Origin: Zygnema cylindricum | Taxonomy: Eukaryota > Streptophyta > Zygnematophyceae > Zygnematales > Zygnemataceae | Length of the DNA: 64,000 nt | Direction of reading: 5' to 3' | Assembly: GCA_037447655.1 (NCBI GenBank) | Contig: JBBHKE010001671.1 | Location: forward strand, 186,001-250,000 | In this document: positions 1 to 9,620 of the stretch, one piece after another | Layout: every line of letters starts with the position of its first letter | How positions within the stretch are numbered: the stretch's first letter is position 1 | Notes under the pieces: model-generated | Told to the model about the DNA's origin: nothing | Database searches by the model: none | The model's input: only the letters and a program-made list of their open reading frames with translations | Position numbers and translations under genes: made by a program

Positions 1-333
1 CTGCGATGTCTTGTACCGAATCATATCTAAGATAGGAGCAGCTGCGTTGTCTGTACGGATCATATCCAAAGTAACCGCAGCTGCGTTTGTACTGTCTGTG
101 TCGCAACGTCGCTGTTGCGCTGCTATGTTTGCATAGGAGCTGCGTTGCTCTATCTGTAAAGCAGCTGCGCTGCTCTGTCTGCACAGCAGCTACGTTGCTG
201 TGCTTTTATGTATGCATAGCAATTGCGTTGTTCTCAAGTGATGACGCATATCCTTATGAAACTTACGCTACAAATTACTACCTTTTTGTCGTCCTACTAA
301 TTTGATGAGACTGAAAGCTTTCCAAAAGCAACA
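1..333 (-). repeat. Family A 3' LTR, partial
   Basis: Base 1 aligns with about 4003 in the other LTR copy, and both copies end in a CAACA terminus (333 and 4344). The segment is rich in imperfect GCAGCTGCG repeats separated by TCTGTCTGCA-like spacers. Several differences from the 5' LTR are visible, so the insertion is not recent. Confidence 0.85.
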
Positions 334-350
334 CTCCCCTAAAGCTTTAG
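334..350 (-). promoter_or_regulatory. Polypurine tract of family A
   Basis: On the minus strand the sequence reads CTAAAGCTTTAGGGGAG and abuts the TGTTG start of the 3' LTR. This is the expected plus-strand primer position. The GGGGAG core recurs at the 3' LTR of every Copia family in the window. Confidence 0.75.
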
Positions 351-492
351 ACTTAGTATACAGACGGAGCTGCGATGAGAAACTAGCGGAGCATCGCAGC
401 ATACCAATATAGCAATTAGCAAGTCCCCAGTCCCAATATATCACAATGGTGGGCTTATCGCAGCGTGGCATTATAGCACTGCAGCAATTGAA

Positions 493-1611
493 CTATTCAC
501 TTAATCCCACTGCGTTGCTACAACACCTCTGCTTAGGAGCTGGGAGAGCTTTAGTGAGCATATCAGCAATCATTTTTGTATCTAGCAAATAACATAATTT
601 TATCACTTTAGAGAACACTTTTTCTCTTACATAGTGTAAACCTTCATCCATGTGCTTGCTTTTGAAGTGATGACTCGGGTTAGAAGCAATGGCAATGGCA
701 GCCTTGTTATCACACCAGATCACCTGTAGACCATCGTGCATGTATCCTAGTTCTTGTAACATGGATTTTACCCATAAGAGTTCTTTGAGGGCCGAGCTTG
801 CTACCATATATTTTGACTCCATTGCCGACTATGCTGTCACCTTTTGAAGTTTGCTGCTCCAGCAGCAAGTACTGTTCCCAATTTGTAGAACGAATCCCGT
901 GGTGGATTTCCGGCTTGGCATGTCGCCATAGCTTCCATCACTCCACGTTTGCAGTTTTACTTCTCCTCCCCCTAGTGTGAGTTTGAGGTCTTTGGTTTTG
1001 GCCAAATATCTTAAGACTCTCCTTGCTGCATCAAAGTCAGATTTTCTCGGATTCTCTAGACTCCTGCTCAATAACTGGACTGCTGCAGCAATGTCTAGAC
1101 GGTTACAATTCATGAAATATATTAAGCTTCCCACTATCTGTTTGTAAGGTTTTTGTGTCATAAAATCATTCTCCCCTGATTCTAAATACTCGGTAACAAT
1201 GACACCAGGTTTTGTCTCTTCTCCCTCTAACTTCTGCCGAAACTCCATTGAAGTTAGACTTCCTTTTGCCCACCTTAGTCCGTACTCATCTAACATGTTT
1301 CCAATAGCCTCCTTTTGAGTCAGTTTCATTTCTTTCTTATTTCTGTCCCTCTTTACCTGGATACCCAAAATATATTTTGCCTCTTTGAGGTCTTTCATCT
1401 TGAACCGTGAGTTTAGAGCAGTTTTGATTTTGTTAATTTCAGCCATTGATTTGCTTATTAATAGTAAATCATCTATACACACCGCTATATACACTATCCC
1501 ATTTTCACCCTTAAGAATGTAGACAAAGTGATCAGAACTTATCCTTTGAAATCTTAGGCTAGTTAGGAATTCATCTAGCTTCAGATTCCACTGTTTTCTT
1601 TGTATCCACAT
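493..1611 (-). pseudogene. Copia reverse transcriptase (C-terminal half) and RNase H, family A
   Basis: The reading frame enters RT at the QWNLKLDEFLTSL region, so the fingers and first catalytic Asp region are absent. The two-Asp active-site motif is present as CIDDLLLIS where YVDD is usual. The downstream KYILGIQV block, the RNase H start TWSDGSYGD and the later WCDNKAAIAIA and ADMLTKALP blocks are clear. An in-frame stop at about 827-829, just before the MESKYM block (a Gln-to-stop type change), splits the frame. The product would join polypurine-proximal RNase H to half an RT, so it is inactive. It represents the 3' end of the family A pol gene. Confidence 0.88.
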
Positions 1612-2502
1612 TTTTATCTGCGAGCATCGACTTAGAGCTCTCCGTGAGAGTTTTATATAGTCTTTCTGACACCCAATTTTGTTCCGGTAAATATGGAACA
1701 GTCAATAGATGACTAATACCTTCCTCGAGTAAAAAGGTTTCAAATTCTTTCGATGTATATTCACCACCATTGTCCGATCTGAGCTGCAAAATAGGCAAAT
1801 TATGAAGTTTTTCAACCCATGCTTTATAGTGTTTGAAGTGACCAAACACTTCACACTTTTCCTTCATGAAGTAAACTTTGGTAAACCTGGAGAAATCATC
1901 TATGAAGGTGACCATATATTTCATTCCCTCCGGCAGATGGAACCTTCGCAGGACCACAAACATCCGAGTGAATTTGTTGTAAAAGTATCGATGACCAATG
2001 CTCAAACTCTTTAGGAAATGGCAATCTGTGGATTTTTCCCAAAGCGCAACCATCACAAGTTTTGACCGGCTCATTTGTGATTGATACACCCTCTATTTTT
2101 CTAGCAAGGACCATTTTTCTCAAACTATCATAGTTTACATGACCTAATCTTTTATTCCACAACTCATCTGAGTGCAAAACACCGGAGTACAGAACATCAT
2201 TGTCCTTGGTATTAGCCATATCCATGTGGTACATCTTGCTACTATCTATAGTACCTATAACTGCAACCTTGCCATTTTTGCTAACAACCTGCCAACCATT
2301 TTTCAAATTAACCTCAAAGCCTTTACTCTCTACCAACGACGTAGAAAACAAATTTTTCTTAAAGTCAGGCACAAATAAGACATTGTGAAGAGTCCTTTCA
2401 ATTGTTTTTCCTTCTACATCAACTAGCAAGGACACATCACCCACAGCAGGAGTCTAGACACTCATTCCACAAGCATAATAAATATTTTTCTCCGACATTG
2501 CT
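1612..2502 (-). pseudogene. Copia protease tail, GAG-pre-integrase and integrase, family A
   Basis: Two overlapping frames cover the GAG-pre-integrase domain and the catalytic core. The zinc-binding block reads WNKRLGHVN...CDGCALGK, so the first His of the HHCC finger is replaced by Asn. Catalytic-core landmarks are HSDVCGP, RSDNGGEY and PEQNWVSERL, giving the D,D,E set. The frame runs from MLADKNVD straight into RT-derived sequence, marking the internal deletion at about 1612. A frameshift near 1900-2090 separates the two halves. The region just upstream (near 2510-2540) carries the protease site, with Asp-Ile-Gly followed by a frame change before SAHMC. Confidence 0.87.
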
Positions 2503-2503
2503 T

Positions 2504-3559
2504 TCAAATTTTTGAAGATGGCCTTGTTCCAACACATGTGGGCTGACGTCCTATATCCATTATCCATCCAGGGTCTTTTACGACCTCCATTGCTGCCGCC
2601 ATAGCGAATAGATCCATGTCGTCCTCCTCAGAAAAAGTCAGAGTCTTTTCTTGGAGTGATGAAGAGGCTGAAACCAATGCATTTCCACGAGGTGTAGGCC
2701 CCGTGAAGCTTTTGTAAAACTGACTTTGTTGCCATCCTGGCCTATATAAACCTGTATCGTTAGCATGTTTAAGTTTAGGACAAAATTTGTATCCATGACC
2801 TCTCTCACTACAATAAAAAAATGCATTGTTAGATTGTCTATTTCCACCCTGATTAAACTGTCTAAATTGGTTAAACTGATTACGTTGCTGATTAAACTGA
2901 CCTTTCTTCCCAAAGTCTGAATTAAAAGCCTCTACTTGCTCAACATTGGGAATATTAGATGTAGCTTCTTCCTCTAGTAAAATATTGATGGCTAACTGTA
3001 AAGTCCAGCTAGCTTTGTCTTTTTGTTTGAGCATGTCAAATGCTCCTTTCATACTACGAGGGAGACCCCTCATGAGCAAAGCTGCCTTTGGAAATGGAGG
3101 AAACACCCCAGCTGCACATGCATGTGCATTTACAAGAATGCAAAATTTGTTAGAATATTCAGCCATTGTACTGCTAGTGTACTTATAGTCCCAAATTTTT
3201 CCAGCGAATACAAGCTCTTCCTGAACATTAGCCTTTTCATAATCACTTTTAAGGGATTTCCAGATATCAATTGTTTTTTTCATTTTTATCCGAGACATAG
3301 CTAAGTCCTCAGTTATAAAAAAATTTAGAATAGAGCGAGCTTGCGTATTTTTCTTAGACCATGACGCATCAGATTCATCCAGCGAACCATCCAATATATC
3401 CAAAAGATTGACATTCTCAAAATGTGTCTCCACCATATCCGCCCAGTAAACATACTTTTCCTCAAAAAAGATAGGAATTCTTGAGGACAAGCCCTTAACC
3501 TGTTGATCTACAACCACCGGTGCAGGTGGAGGAGCAGCAGTAGTAGTAGAAGTAGACAT
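2504..3559 (-). CDS. Copia Gag (capsid and nucleocapsid), family A
   Basis: The open frame starts at the ATG at 3559, inside the 5' LTR. The N-terminus is Thr/Ala/Pro rich (MSTSTTTAAPPPAP), followed by the Gag entry block SSRIPIFFEEKYVYW. The capsid-like UBN2-type region follows, with IWKSLKSDYEK and LLMRGLPRSMK. A nucleocapsid knuckle is recognisable as FFYCSERGHGYKFC, but the first Cys of the CX2CX4HX4C pattern is Phe. The frame continues to a protease start (WIMD) and stops after a frameshift at about 2520. An upstream non-ATG extension to 3598 is possible but unnecessary. Gag would form the particle and bind RNA. Confidence 0.85.
   Translation of the reverse strand: MSTSTTTAAPPPAPVVVDQQVKGLSSRIPIFFEEKYVYWADMVETHFENVNLLDILDGSLDESDASWSKKNTQARSILNFFITEDLAMSRIKMKKTIDIWKSLKSDYEKANVQEELVFAGKIWDYKYTSSTMAEYSNKFCILVNAHACAAGVFPPFPKAALLMRGLPRSMKGAFDMLKQKDKASWTLQLAINILLEEEATSNIPNVEQVEAFNSDFGKKGQFNQQRNQFNQFRQFNQGGNRQSNNAFFYCSERGHGYKFCPKLKHANDTGLYRPGWQQSQFYKSFTGPTPRGNALVSASSSLQEKTLTFSEEDDMDLFAMAAAMEVVKDPGWIMDIGRQPTCVGTRPSSKI
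3486..3500 (-). promoter_or_regulatory. Degenerate primer-binding site, family A
   Basis: Immediately inside the 5' LTR the minus strand reads GGTTAAGGGCTTGTC. It aligns with the GGTTATGGGCCCACC site of the other Copia families at the same place relative to the LTR end and the gag frame, with several changes. It probably no longer pairs well with the tRNA. Confidence 0.55.
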
Positions 3560-4344
3560 GATGCACTCAGAAAAGCTATCAAGAATCCTACAAAACAATT
3601 GTTTTCAAGTGCTTACTAATTCTTACAAAAGCATTCAAACCTCACAAAACTCTATCAGAATATAGAGTAGGATAAACAATGACAACTCCCAAAGTTTCAA
3701 CACAATTGATCTGACAACACTCAGGATATAATACTCAAAAGTTTCCCAAAAAACTGTTTGCAGTTTTACTACTTCGAAGTCTGGATACAAGATGTATTCT
3801 GAGTTCTAAGTTTTATACTTGTGTTTTACTAGCAATACGAATGTACTTGAAAGGTACGTGAATCTACTAGGCTTACACTAATCTGTCAAGCTACCACTAA
3901 GCTAACAGTGAGCTACCATTGAGCTACCACTGAGCTACCAATATGCTACCACTAAGCTACCCACTAAGTTGAGGTTCGTTGACCTGATTCATATCAAACG
4001 CAGCTGCGGTGTCCTCTACGGAATCATATCCAAGATACGAGCAGCTTTATTGTTAGTATGGATCATATCCAAAGTAACTACAGCTGCGTTTGTCCTGTGT
4101 GTGTCGCACCTTCGCTGCTGCACTGCTCTGTCTGCATAGCAGCTGTGCTGCTACGCTGCTCTGTCTGTAAAGCACCTGCGGTGCTCTGTTTGCACACTTG
4201 CTACGTTGGTGTGCTACTCTGTATGCATAGTATCTGCGTTGTCCTCAAGTGATGACGCATATCCTTATGAAACTTACGCTACAAATTACTACCTTTCTAC
4301 CGTCCTACTAATTTGCTGAGACTGAAAGCTTTCCAAAAACAACA
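3501..4344 (-). repeat. Family A 5' LTR
   Basis: 844 bp, from TGTTGATC on the plus strand to ...AAAAACAACA. The inner end was placed by homology to the LTR/PBS junctions of the other families (CAACA followed by a GGTTA site). The last 59 bases on the minus strand encode the first residues of Gag. The segment from about 4000 carries GCAGCTGCG repeats and a GTATGGATCATATCC block shared with family D LTRs. Confidence 0.75.
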
Positions 4345-4784
4345 GTTCCCTCCTATATATCTTCGGAGAGTATTGGCAAAATTTTCTCTAATGTTATTAG
4401 CGTATAAAAACAAAATAAGCGGTACAACTTAGTACGGATAGGCGCGGATTTTTATAAACTACCCCACTTTTAGTCTGGTGGAACGCCACCCTAAGTTGTA
4501 ATATTATTTTTTATTAGATGTTTCGATATTTTCTTCATACTATATAGTCAAATTCAGTCAACGTATTTTATAAAGCTTTGAATTCTGTTTAATGCGCATA
4601 TTCGTTATTTTTTGGGCGTTTCATGCATGTGTTTTATGCGCATGAGACATCTATGTTTGATACGCACTAAGCACCTACTAATGAAACTACACCAATACAT
4701 AACACAACGAAGTACATGAAAGTACACTTCAAACATATTCAACTACACCATGTATCGGTATTAGCGTTAACAAATATTTCGCCA
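4345..4784. other. Unassigned DNA, no gene seen
   Basis: AT-rich sequence between the family A LTR and the MITE-like repeat. No convincing coding sequence or terminal repeat was found. Confidence 0.5.
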
Positions 4785-4923
4785 CTAAAAACATATTTTC
4801 TCCGTACGTATTTGTCAGATTGTGGATCTGACGGCCGCGATTGAAAAGTGGGTTTCTCAGCTTCCGATTGGCAATATCAAATTGGCAATCAGACAAGCGT
4901 GTACTAAGAAAATATGTTTTAAG
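4785..4923. mobile_element. MITE-like repeat with inverted ends
   Basis: About 139 bp. It is flanked by imperfect inverted repeats: AAAACATATTTTCT from 4788 and AGAAAATATGTTTT ending at 4920. The arms continue inward with matching GTAC and TTGTCwGATTG blocks, giving arms of roughly 37 bp. It has no coding capacity and the superfamily is unknown. The right end overlaps the 8-bp target used by the adjacent hAT-like element. Confidence 0.55.
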
Positions 4924-5289
4924 CATAGTTCAAAACTAGGCGTCTCTATAGTAGGTCTTTTGTCGGCACCTTCATCGTAAGTTGTGTTATGGGCTTTTCA
5001 TGTGATCGTCTTAAGTCGCTACTTTGATCAACGACCGACCGATTGTCCAAATCTCACAATGGTCCTATCGTAAGTTGTGTTATAGGCTTTTCATGTGATC
5101 TTCTTAGATCGCTACTATGATCTGCGACTGTCCGAACTTCAGAATTTGACGGTTTAAATAAAAAGTCGAAATAATTTTTTTTGTTCGTTTTTTTTTCAAA
5201 TTTAGTCATGACGTTTAATTCTCTTTCGATCCATGTACAACTCAACCCTGTTTCTATTTTATTTCATTTTGCGGCCAATACAATATGGG
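4924..5289. mobile_element. hAT-like non-autonomous element 1, left part
   Basis: It starts CATAGTTCAAAACTAGG and is preceded by GTTTTAAG (4916-4923). Its other end, at 44914, reads ...CCTACTTTTGAACTATG and is followed by GTTTTAGG, giving an 8-bp target duplication with one mismatch. The two pieces (366 and 76 bp) are contiguous once the Gypsy element is removed. The interior holds a roughly 94-bp tandem duplication (about 4975-5150). Element 2 at 44923-46291 contains the same sequence in the opposite orientation. The hAT assignment rests on the 8-bp duplication and the short inverted ends only. Confidence 0.6.
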
Positions 5290-6192
5290 TGTCGTGCATG
5301 AGGGAAAAGCAAGAGCGAACATGCATCCCAACCAGCAAAGTCATGCTCCAGATATATATACAAACGAAAATGAATGAGAAGGGAAAAATATATATACAAC
5401 ATGCAAAAGAATAAAGGTGAAGATGACCAAATGAATAAAAGGGAAGAATACTCCCCTAGCGTGAAGTGACCCCTATAATTCCTATACTCGGTCACAAGGT
5501 AGCCTCTAGGCTCTGGGGTCTTCTACGTATTCTTTACAAGAGTTATCTCATAAGAAAGCAACGAAGCAAAATAAATAATTCCAACCAAAAACAAGGAAAC
5601 CTCCAAATTCGGTCAAAATTCACCCTTCCATTCCCAACCGAAAATACAAACACCCAAACCGTTCAGCTATCCGTGGGAAGGGCAGCCGGATCCGGATACT
5701 TCTCCACACGAACTCCAATCCACCACTTCCCAAAAATGACACAAGTTGGAGGGAAACCTTCCGTACTTGGCTTTGAGCCGCGTGGATTAAAAGCGTGGGC
5801 AAAATTACAAGGGAGAATGTACGTAAACTATCTAGCTTCTACAACTAGTTAGCAAAAGTAAAGAAGAAACTTGAGCAATCGATGAGAGAGAGAGCAAGAG
5901 AAAAGCTCCACCGCCAAGAGAATATTCTTGTCCAAAAGCTAGAAATTCTAAGTCTGAAAATAGACTAAGTATTAGCTACGCTACGCCTACGCAAACCCTA
6001 ACCTCAGTCTAGGCTAGTTCACATGAACGAACTACTTAAGATGTTTGGCCAATAGGCGACCAACATCGTGTGCCCTACGCCTAACAAAATCCACCGTCCG
6101 AGGGTAAAAACCCTCGCTAACTACATGTACGAGCGAACCTACATGGGTTCGCGACTTAAATGTATAATGGTACATCGAAGCGTAGATGGTAC
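5290..6192 (-). repeat. Gypsy 3' LTR, distal part
   Basis: From about 5490 to 6192 it is closely similar to 43694-44430 in the 5' LTR. The terminal 193 bp (5290-5482) are not in the 5' LTR but recur at 13649-13841. The outermost end on the minus strand reads ...CATGCACGACA next to the TGGG duplication. The short ORFs here (for example 5466-5852) are not conserved genes. Confidence 0.75.
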
Positions 6193-7251
6193 TATAGAAA
6201 TTAATGGTCTTTTTAAATTATTTTCTAGGTTTGAATAGAAATAAGAAAGAAGCCGAGGCAGTCTATCTCTAACTTCTCTCTCCAACTTCTCAAACTTGTC
6301 GTAGTCATTGAGAAATTGGAGAAGGAGCTAGAGCCATGGCTACCTAGGCTATCCAGAGGTTTACGGGAAAATATATTTTAGTTAGGGGTTTAATTTACTA
6401 AAAGATATGTGCCGGCGACATGATTTGATCCTGGTACCTGCAGGCCGGCAGACAGCCCGTAGCCAGTAGCCTTAGCCGTTAAGTTCAGGAGTAGTGTTAT
6501 GAACTATATGGTTTGATAATTACTTAAACATTTATACGTAGGATAGTTTATTTAACTGTAACTGATTACAGGAGACATATATCCAGTAAATGTAAAAGTA
6601 CGGATTCCGGTATAGATAAGAAACCAATACCACGCATTTAATTCTTTAGCGAAACGAATACCGCGCATGTATTTATTACGGCTACGATTAAATGTGAATT
6701 TAATCAGACAGCCGAAATTAACGCCGAGATCGCGGAAGAGGATTTCGGCGGTTTGTGGTCATCGCCACATCGGATGACACGTGGCGGAATGACATTGGAT
6801 TGCGGCATCTCCGTGGATTAACGGAGCGAATCCGAACATACCACGTGTCGACATTTAGGCCATGTCGTACAATGGCCGTTCATAAAGTACACCGACAGCT
6901 GTACTTTTGTGTACGAAACTGAAATCTGATTGGCTCCATACATCAGTAGATAGAGTCTGTGAGAGATATAGGACTTAGAAAAATTAGAAGATAGGACCCC
7001 CTCTCCCAGAGAGCTTCTGTACAAAAGGTCAACTTTGACCCTCCATAACTTACTACTCTGGGGAGCAAATTCAGAAATTCTTTTTGCTATCGACTCAACG
7101 GAGTCTTCCCTTCACAGGGGTGAAGTTGGTCAGAGTTATTGTCTGCCAGGGTAGTAGTTGTTTTTTCTGAAATACAAAGGGGTAAAGGGTTATCCTAGAG
7201 GCTTCTTAGAAGCTGTCCACTCTGAAGACTTATGGAGGTCTCAGAGTTTCA
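6193..7251 (+). repeat. B1 5' LTR
   Basis: 1059 bp, ending ...CAGAGTTTCA. It contains a U3 hairpin near 6266-6332, a tRNA-like block near 6405-6485, repeated ACCGCGCAT-like motifs near 6630-6670, and two G-boxes (ACGTGGC at 6779-6785 and CACGTGTC at 6842-6849). The final 20 bases hold the gag start codon. Confidence 0.9.
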
Positions 7252-7864
7252 GGTTATGGGCCCACCCTCTAGGGTACCAATCTTCAATGGAATTGGCTTC
7301 ATATACTGGGAGAGTATGATGATAGGAGCTCTATGCGAAAAAAGGTTTTGGGGGATAGTAAGTGGACGATTGGGGCGTCCATCAAGTCTTGGAATTCCTC
7401 CAGGGTTTGGAGGAAGCAGATTCACCAGAAAAGAGGATCCACGTTCAACAGAGGAAATAAAAGAAGGAGAGGTGGTGGACAAAGGAAAGGAGAAGGAGGC
7501 GACCACACCACTAACAAGTGGTTCGACATTCATGTCACCTATTCCGAGGAACAAGGAGAATGATACCGAAACCTGCGACTTCAACAATATGGCGGCAAAG
7601 CACTTCATCCTACGCCATCTCACTCAAAGACTTGCATGTTCTCATTTGCAGGTAGAAAGGGCATCCGATCTTTGGATGGCTCTCATAGAGATGTACCGAA
7701 GTGGTACGATTCAGCAACAACAGTTGGCTGATCAGAAAGTTAAGGAGTATGTATACAAAAGGGGGAACATGTTGGATTTTTGCAATGAGCTTGCTACACT
7801 CTTCATGGAGCTCGAGAGTGCTGGAAAAGATTTTAGTGAAAAAAAAAGGTTAATTGTTTACTAA
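7232..7864 (+). CDS. Copia Gag N-terminal part, B1
   Basis: The frame begins at an ATG 20 bases inside the 5' LTR (MEVSEFQ) and reads through the primer-binding site as VMGPP. It continues into the Gag entry block SRVPIFNGIGFIYW and the UBN2-like helical region (AKHFILRHLTQRLA, ASDLWMALIEMY). A charged linker rich in Lys/Glu (GEVVDKGKEKE) occupies residues of about 75 to 95. A frameshift in an A-rich run near 7845 ends the frame before the LPDEFENIV block, which continues in another frame. Gag would assemble the particle; this copy is truncated. Confidence 0.85.
   Translation: MEVSEFQVMGPPSRVPIFNGIGFIYWESMMIGALCEKRFWGIVSGRLGRPSSLGIPPGFGGSRFTRKEDPRSTEEIKEGEVVDKGKEKEATTPLTSGSTFMSPIPRNKENDTETCDFNNMAAKHFILRHLTQRLACSHLQVERASDLWMALIEMYRSGTIQQQQLADQKVKEYVYKRGNMLDFCNELATLFMELESAGKDFSEKKRLIVY
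7252..7266 (+). promoter_or_regulatory. Primer-binding site for a half initiator tRNA-Met, B1
   Basis: GGTTATGGGCCCACC directly follows the LTR. It is the complement of GGUGGGCCCAUAACC, the anticodon arm of plant-type initiator tRNA-Met, rather than of the tRNA 3' end. Drosophila copia is the established precedent for priming by an initiator tRNA-Met fragment. All 15 bases match the tRNA as I know it. Confidence 0.8.
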
Positions 7865-8367
7865 TAAAGTTACCCGATGAGTTCGAGAACATAGTCAACC
7901 GTGTGCAAGACTTGCCGGACACAAGGTGGATATGGAACTCAGTGGTAGAGATGATTCTCGTTCGGGAGAATACGATTGAGATCTAAAGAGGAGGAAAGAG
8001 TGGACAAGCCTTCGCAACTACGACCGATTGGAGGAACAAGGATTCCCGGAAACCGGTCGGATATTATGGGGGGAGGGAGCAAAAAAATCAGACTGACGAG
8101 TTCGGACCAAGGGCTCCCAAAGGTTTATGTCATTTTTGTAAGAAACCTTGGCACTATATGGCACAATGCACTAAGCTAACCGAGCTTCGGTTAAAGGAGT
8201 GGCAGAACGGTGGTACCCCGAGAGGAATGAAAAAAGCACTTGTGACACAGGTACATGAGGCGGAATCCGAGGACGAGGACGATGAGCTCTTTTTAGATAA
8301 GGAGTTGAAGGCGAAAACGAGGTCGAAATTCCAGGAAGGGAGAAATGTGCTTACGGTGGATTGATGT
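7865..8367 (+). pseudogene. Copia Gag C-terminal part with CCHC knuckle, B1
   Basis: Continuation of Gag in shifted frames: LPDEFENIV near 7875, a basic Arg-rich stretch near 8000-8100, then a nucleocapsid knuckle CHFCKKPWHYMAQC at about 8130-8170, matching CX2CX4HX4C. An acidic tail (EAESEDEDDELF) follows. A stop near 7983 and further frameshifts interrupt it. Confidence 0.8.
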
Positions 8368-9620
8368 GAGCAGGCTGGATTGTAGATTCAAGTGCCTCCA
8401 TGCACATGTGTAAGGATAGGCACCTGTTCACTAAGATAAGAAATATTCCCACCGTAGAGATAGAGTACGGGGATGGGAGGATAGTCACCACTACTCTTGT
8501 AGGATCGGTAGATTTAAAAGTGTTAGTAGAAGGAAAGACATCCATAGTAACATTCTCCGATGTATTGTTTATTCCGGAGCTGAACAAAAACCTCATCTCT
8601 ACATCCGTATTAGATGATAAGGGTTTTTTTACTAGCACTAGGGAAGGAGTCTTTACTGTTAGTTTTGAGGAGGATGTCTATTTCATTGCTGAGAAAGGTA
8701 GCCATGGGATGTTTAGGCTAGTTTTAAGTAATGAAAAGAAGAAAATTTACTATGCTGGTGTTCATGATATTATGATGTGGCATAAGAGGCTTGGGCATGT
8801 GAATCTAGACAAGTTAAGAGAGATGAAAAAGATGGGAGTGGTGGAAGGGATTGAGTTTAGTGAGAATGATAATATAAGTGATTGTAGTGGATGTGCTCAA
8901 GGTAAAACACACAGATTACCCTTTCCTAAAATAGCCACCAATAAGGGAGAAAAAATTATCGATCTAGTACACACAGATATTTGGGGACCAGCTAAAGTGC
9001 CCTCACTGGGGGGCAAGAGATTTATGATGACTATCACTGATGATTGGTCTCGCTATTCCCAGTGTATTTTTTGAAAAACAAGTCCGAAGCTCAGGATTGT
9101 TTTAGACAATATAAAGAAAGGAGCAAAAAACTTCATGAAACTCCAAACAAAAGAATAAGGAGTGACAATGGTGGAGAGTATACTTCTAACAAGTTTGAGG
9201 ATTTTTTGAGGGAAGATGGGGTTCAACACCAAAAGACAGTTCCTCAAAACCCGGAACAGAATGGAGTAGCTGAAAGGTTAAATAGAACACTAAGTGATAG
9301 TGCTACAAGTATGTTGTCAGATAAGAAGATAGGAAAAAGGTTTTGGGCAGAAGCAATGAACTGTGCTAATTACCTCAAAAATAGAGTTCTTACTTCAGCT
9401 TTAAAAGATCAAACACCATATGAGAGATGGACAGGCTGGAAACCAGACTTATCTCACTTAAAGGTTTTTCGCCAGTCAAGTATTCAGTCTAGATACAGAT
9501 CGGTCTAATTGGAAGCTAGATCCTAAAGGAAAACCGGGATACTTATTAGGATATGATGAGGATGTTAAAGGATATAGAGTTTATGATCTAAAAAGAGAAG
9601 ATATAATCTTAGTAAAGCAT
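8368..9620 (+). pseudogene. Copia protease, GAG-pre-integrase and integrase, B1
   Basis: The protease active site near 8375-8400 reads WIVDSSASMHMC, with Ser where Asp-Ser/Thr-Gly is standard; the same change occurs in B2 and B3. GAG-pre-integrase follows, with the zinc finger HKRLGHVN...CSGCAQGK. The integrase core shows HTDIWGP, RSDNGGEY and PEQNGVAERLNR, supplying all three D,D,E residues. A frameshift near 9055 separates the first and second Asp, and another near 9470 ends the conserved KPDLSHLKVF block. A stop-rich stretch to 9620 covers the integrase C-terminus. Confidence 0.87.

Larger units (their letters stand above)
1..4344 (-). mobile_element. Ty1/Copia retrotransposon, family A, internally deleted
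   Basis: Minus-strand Copia element. The order from the right is 5' LTR, gag, protease remnant, integrase, second half of reverse transcriptase, RNase H and part of the 3' LTR; the rest of that LTR lies beyond position 1. Protease is frameshifted, and the C-terminus of integrase plus the first half of RT are missing because of a deletion at about 1612. It cannot supply its own enzymes. The LTR end near 333 and the one near 4344 share the sequence ...CCAAAAgCAACA, which fixes orientation and the outer boundary. The target-site duplication cannot be checked because the left end is outside the window. Confidence 0.9.

Noticed and set aside
5466-5852. 128-codon ORF on the plus strand, partly repeated at 43630-43899
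   Set aside because: It lies inside the Gypsy LTR, on the strand opposite to the element; no domain, and the two copies do not keep the same frame.
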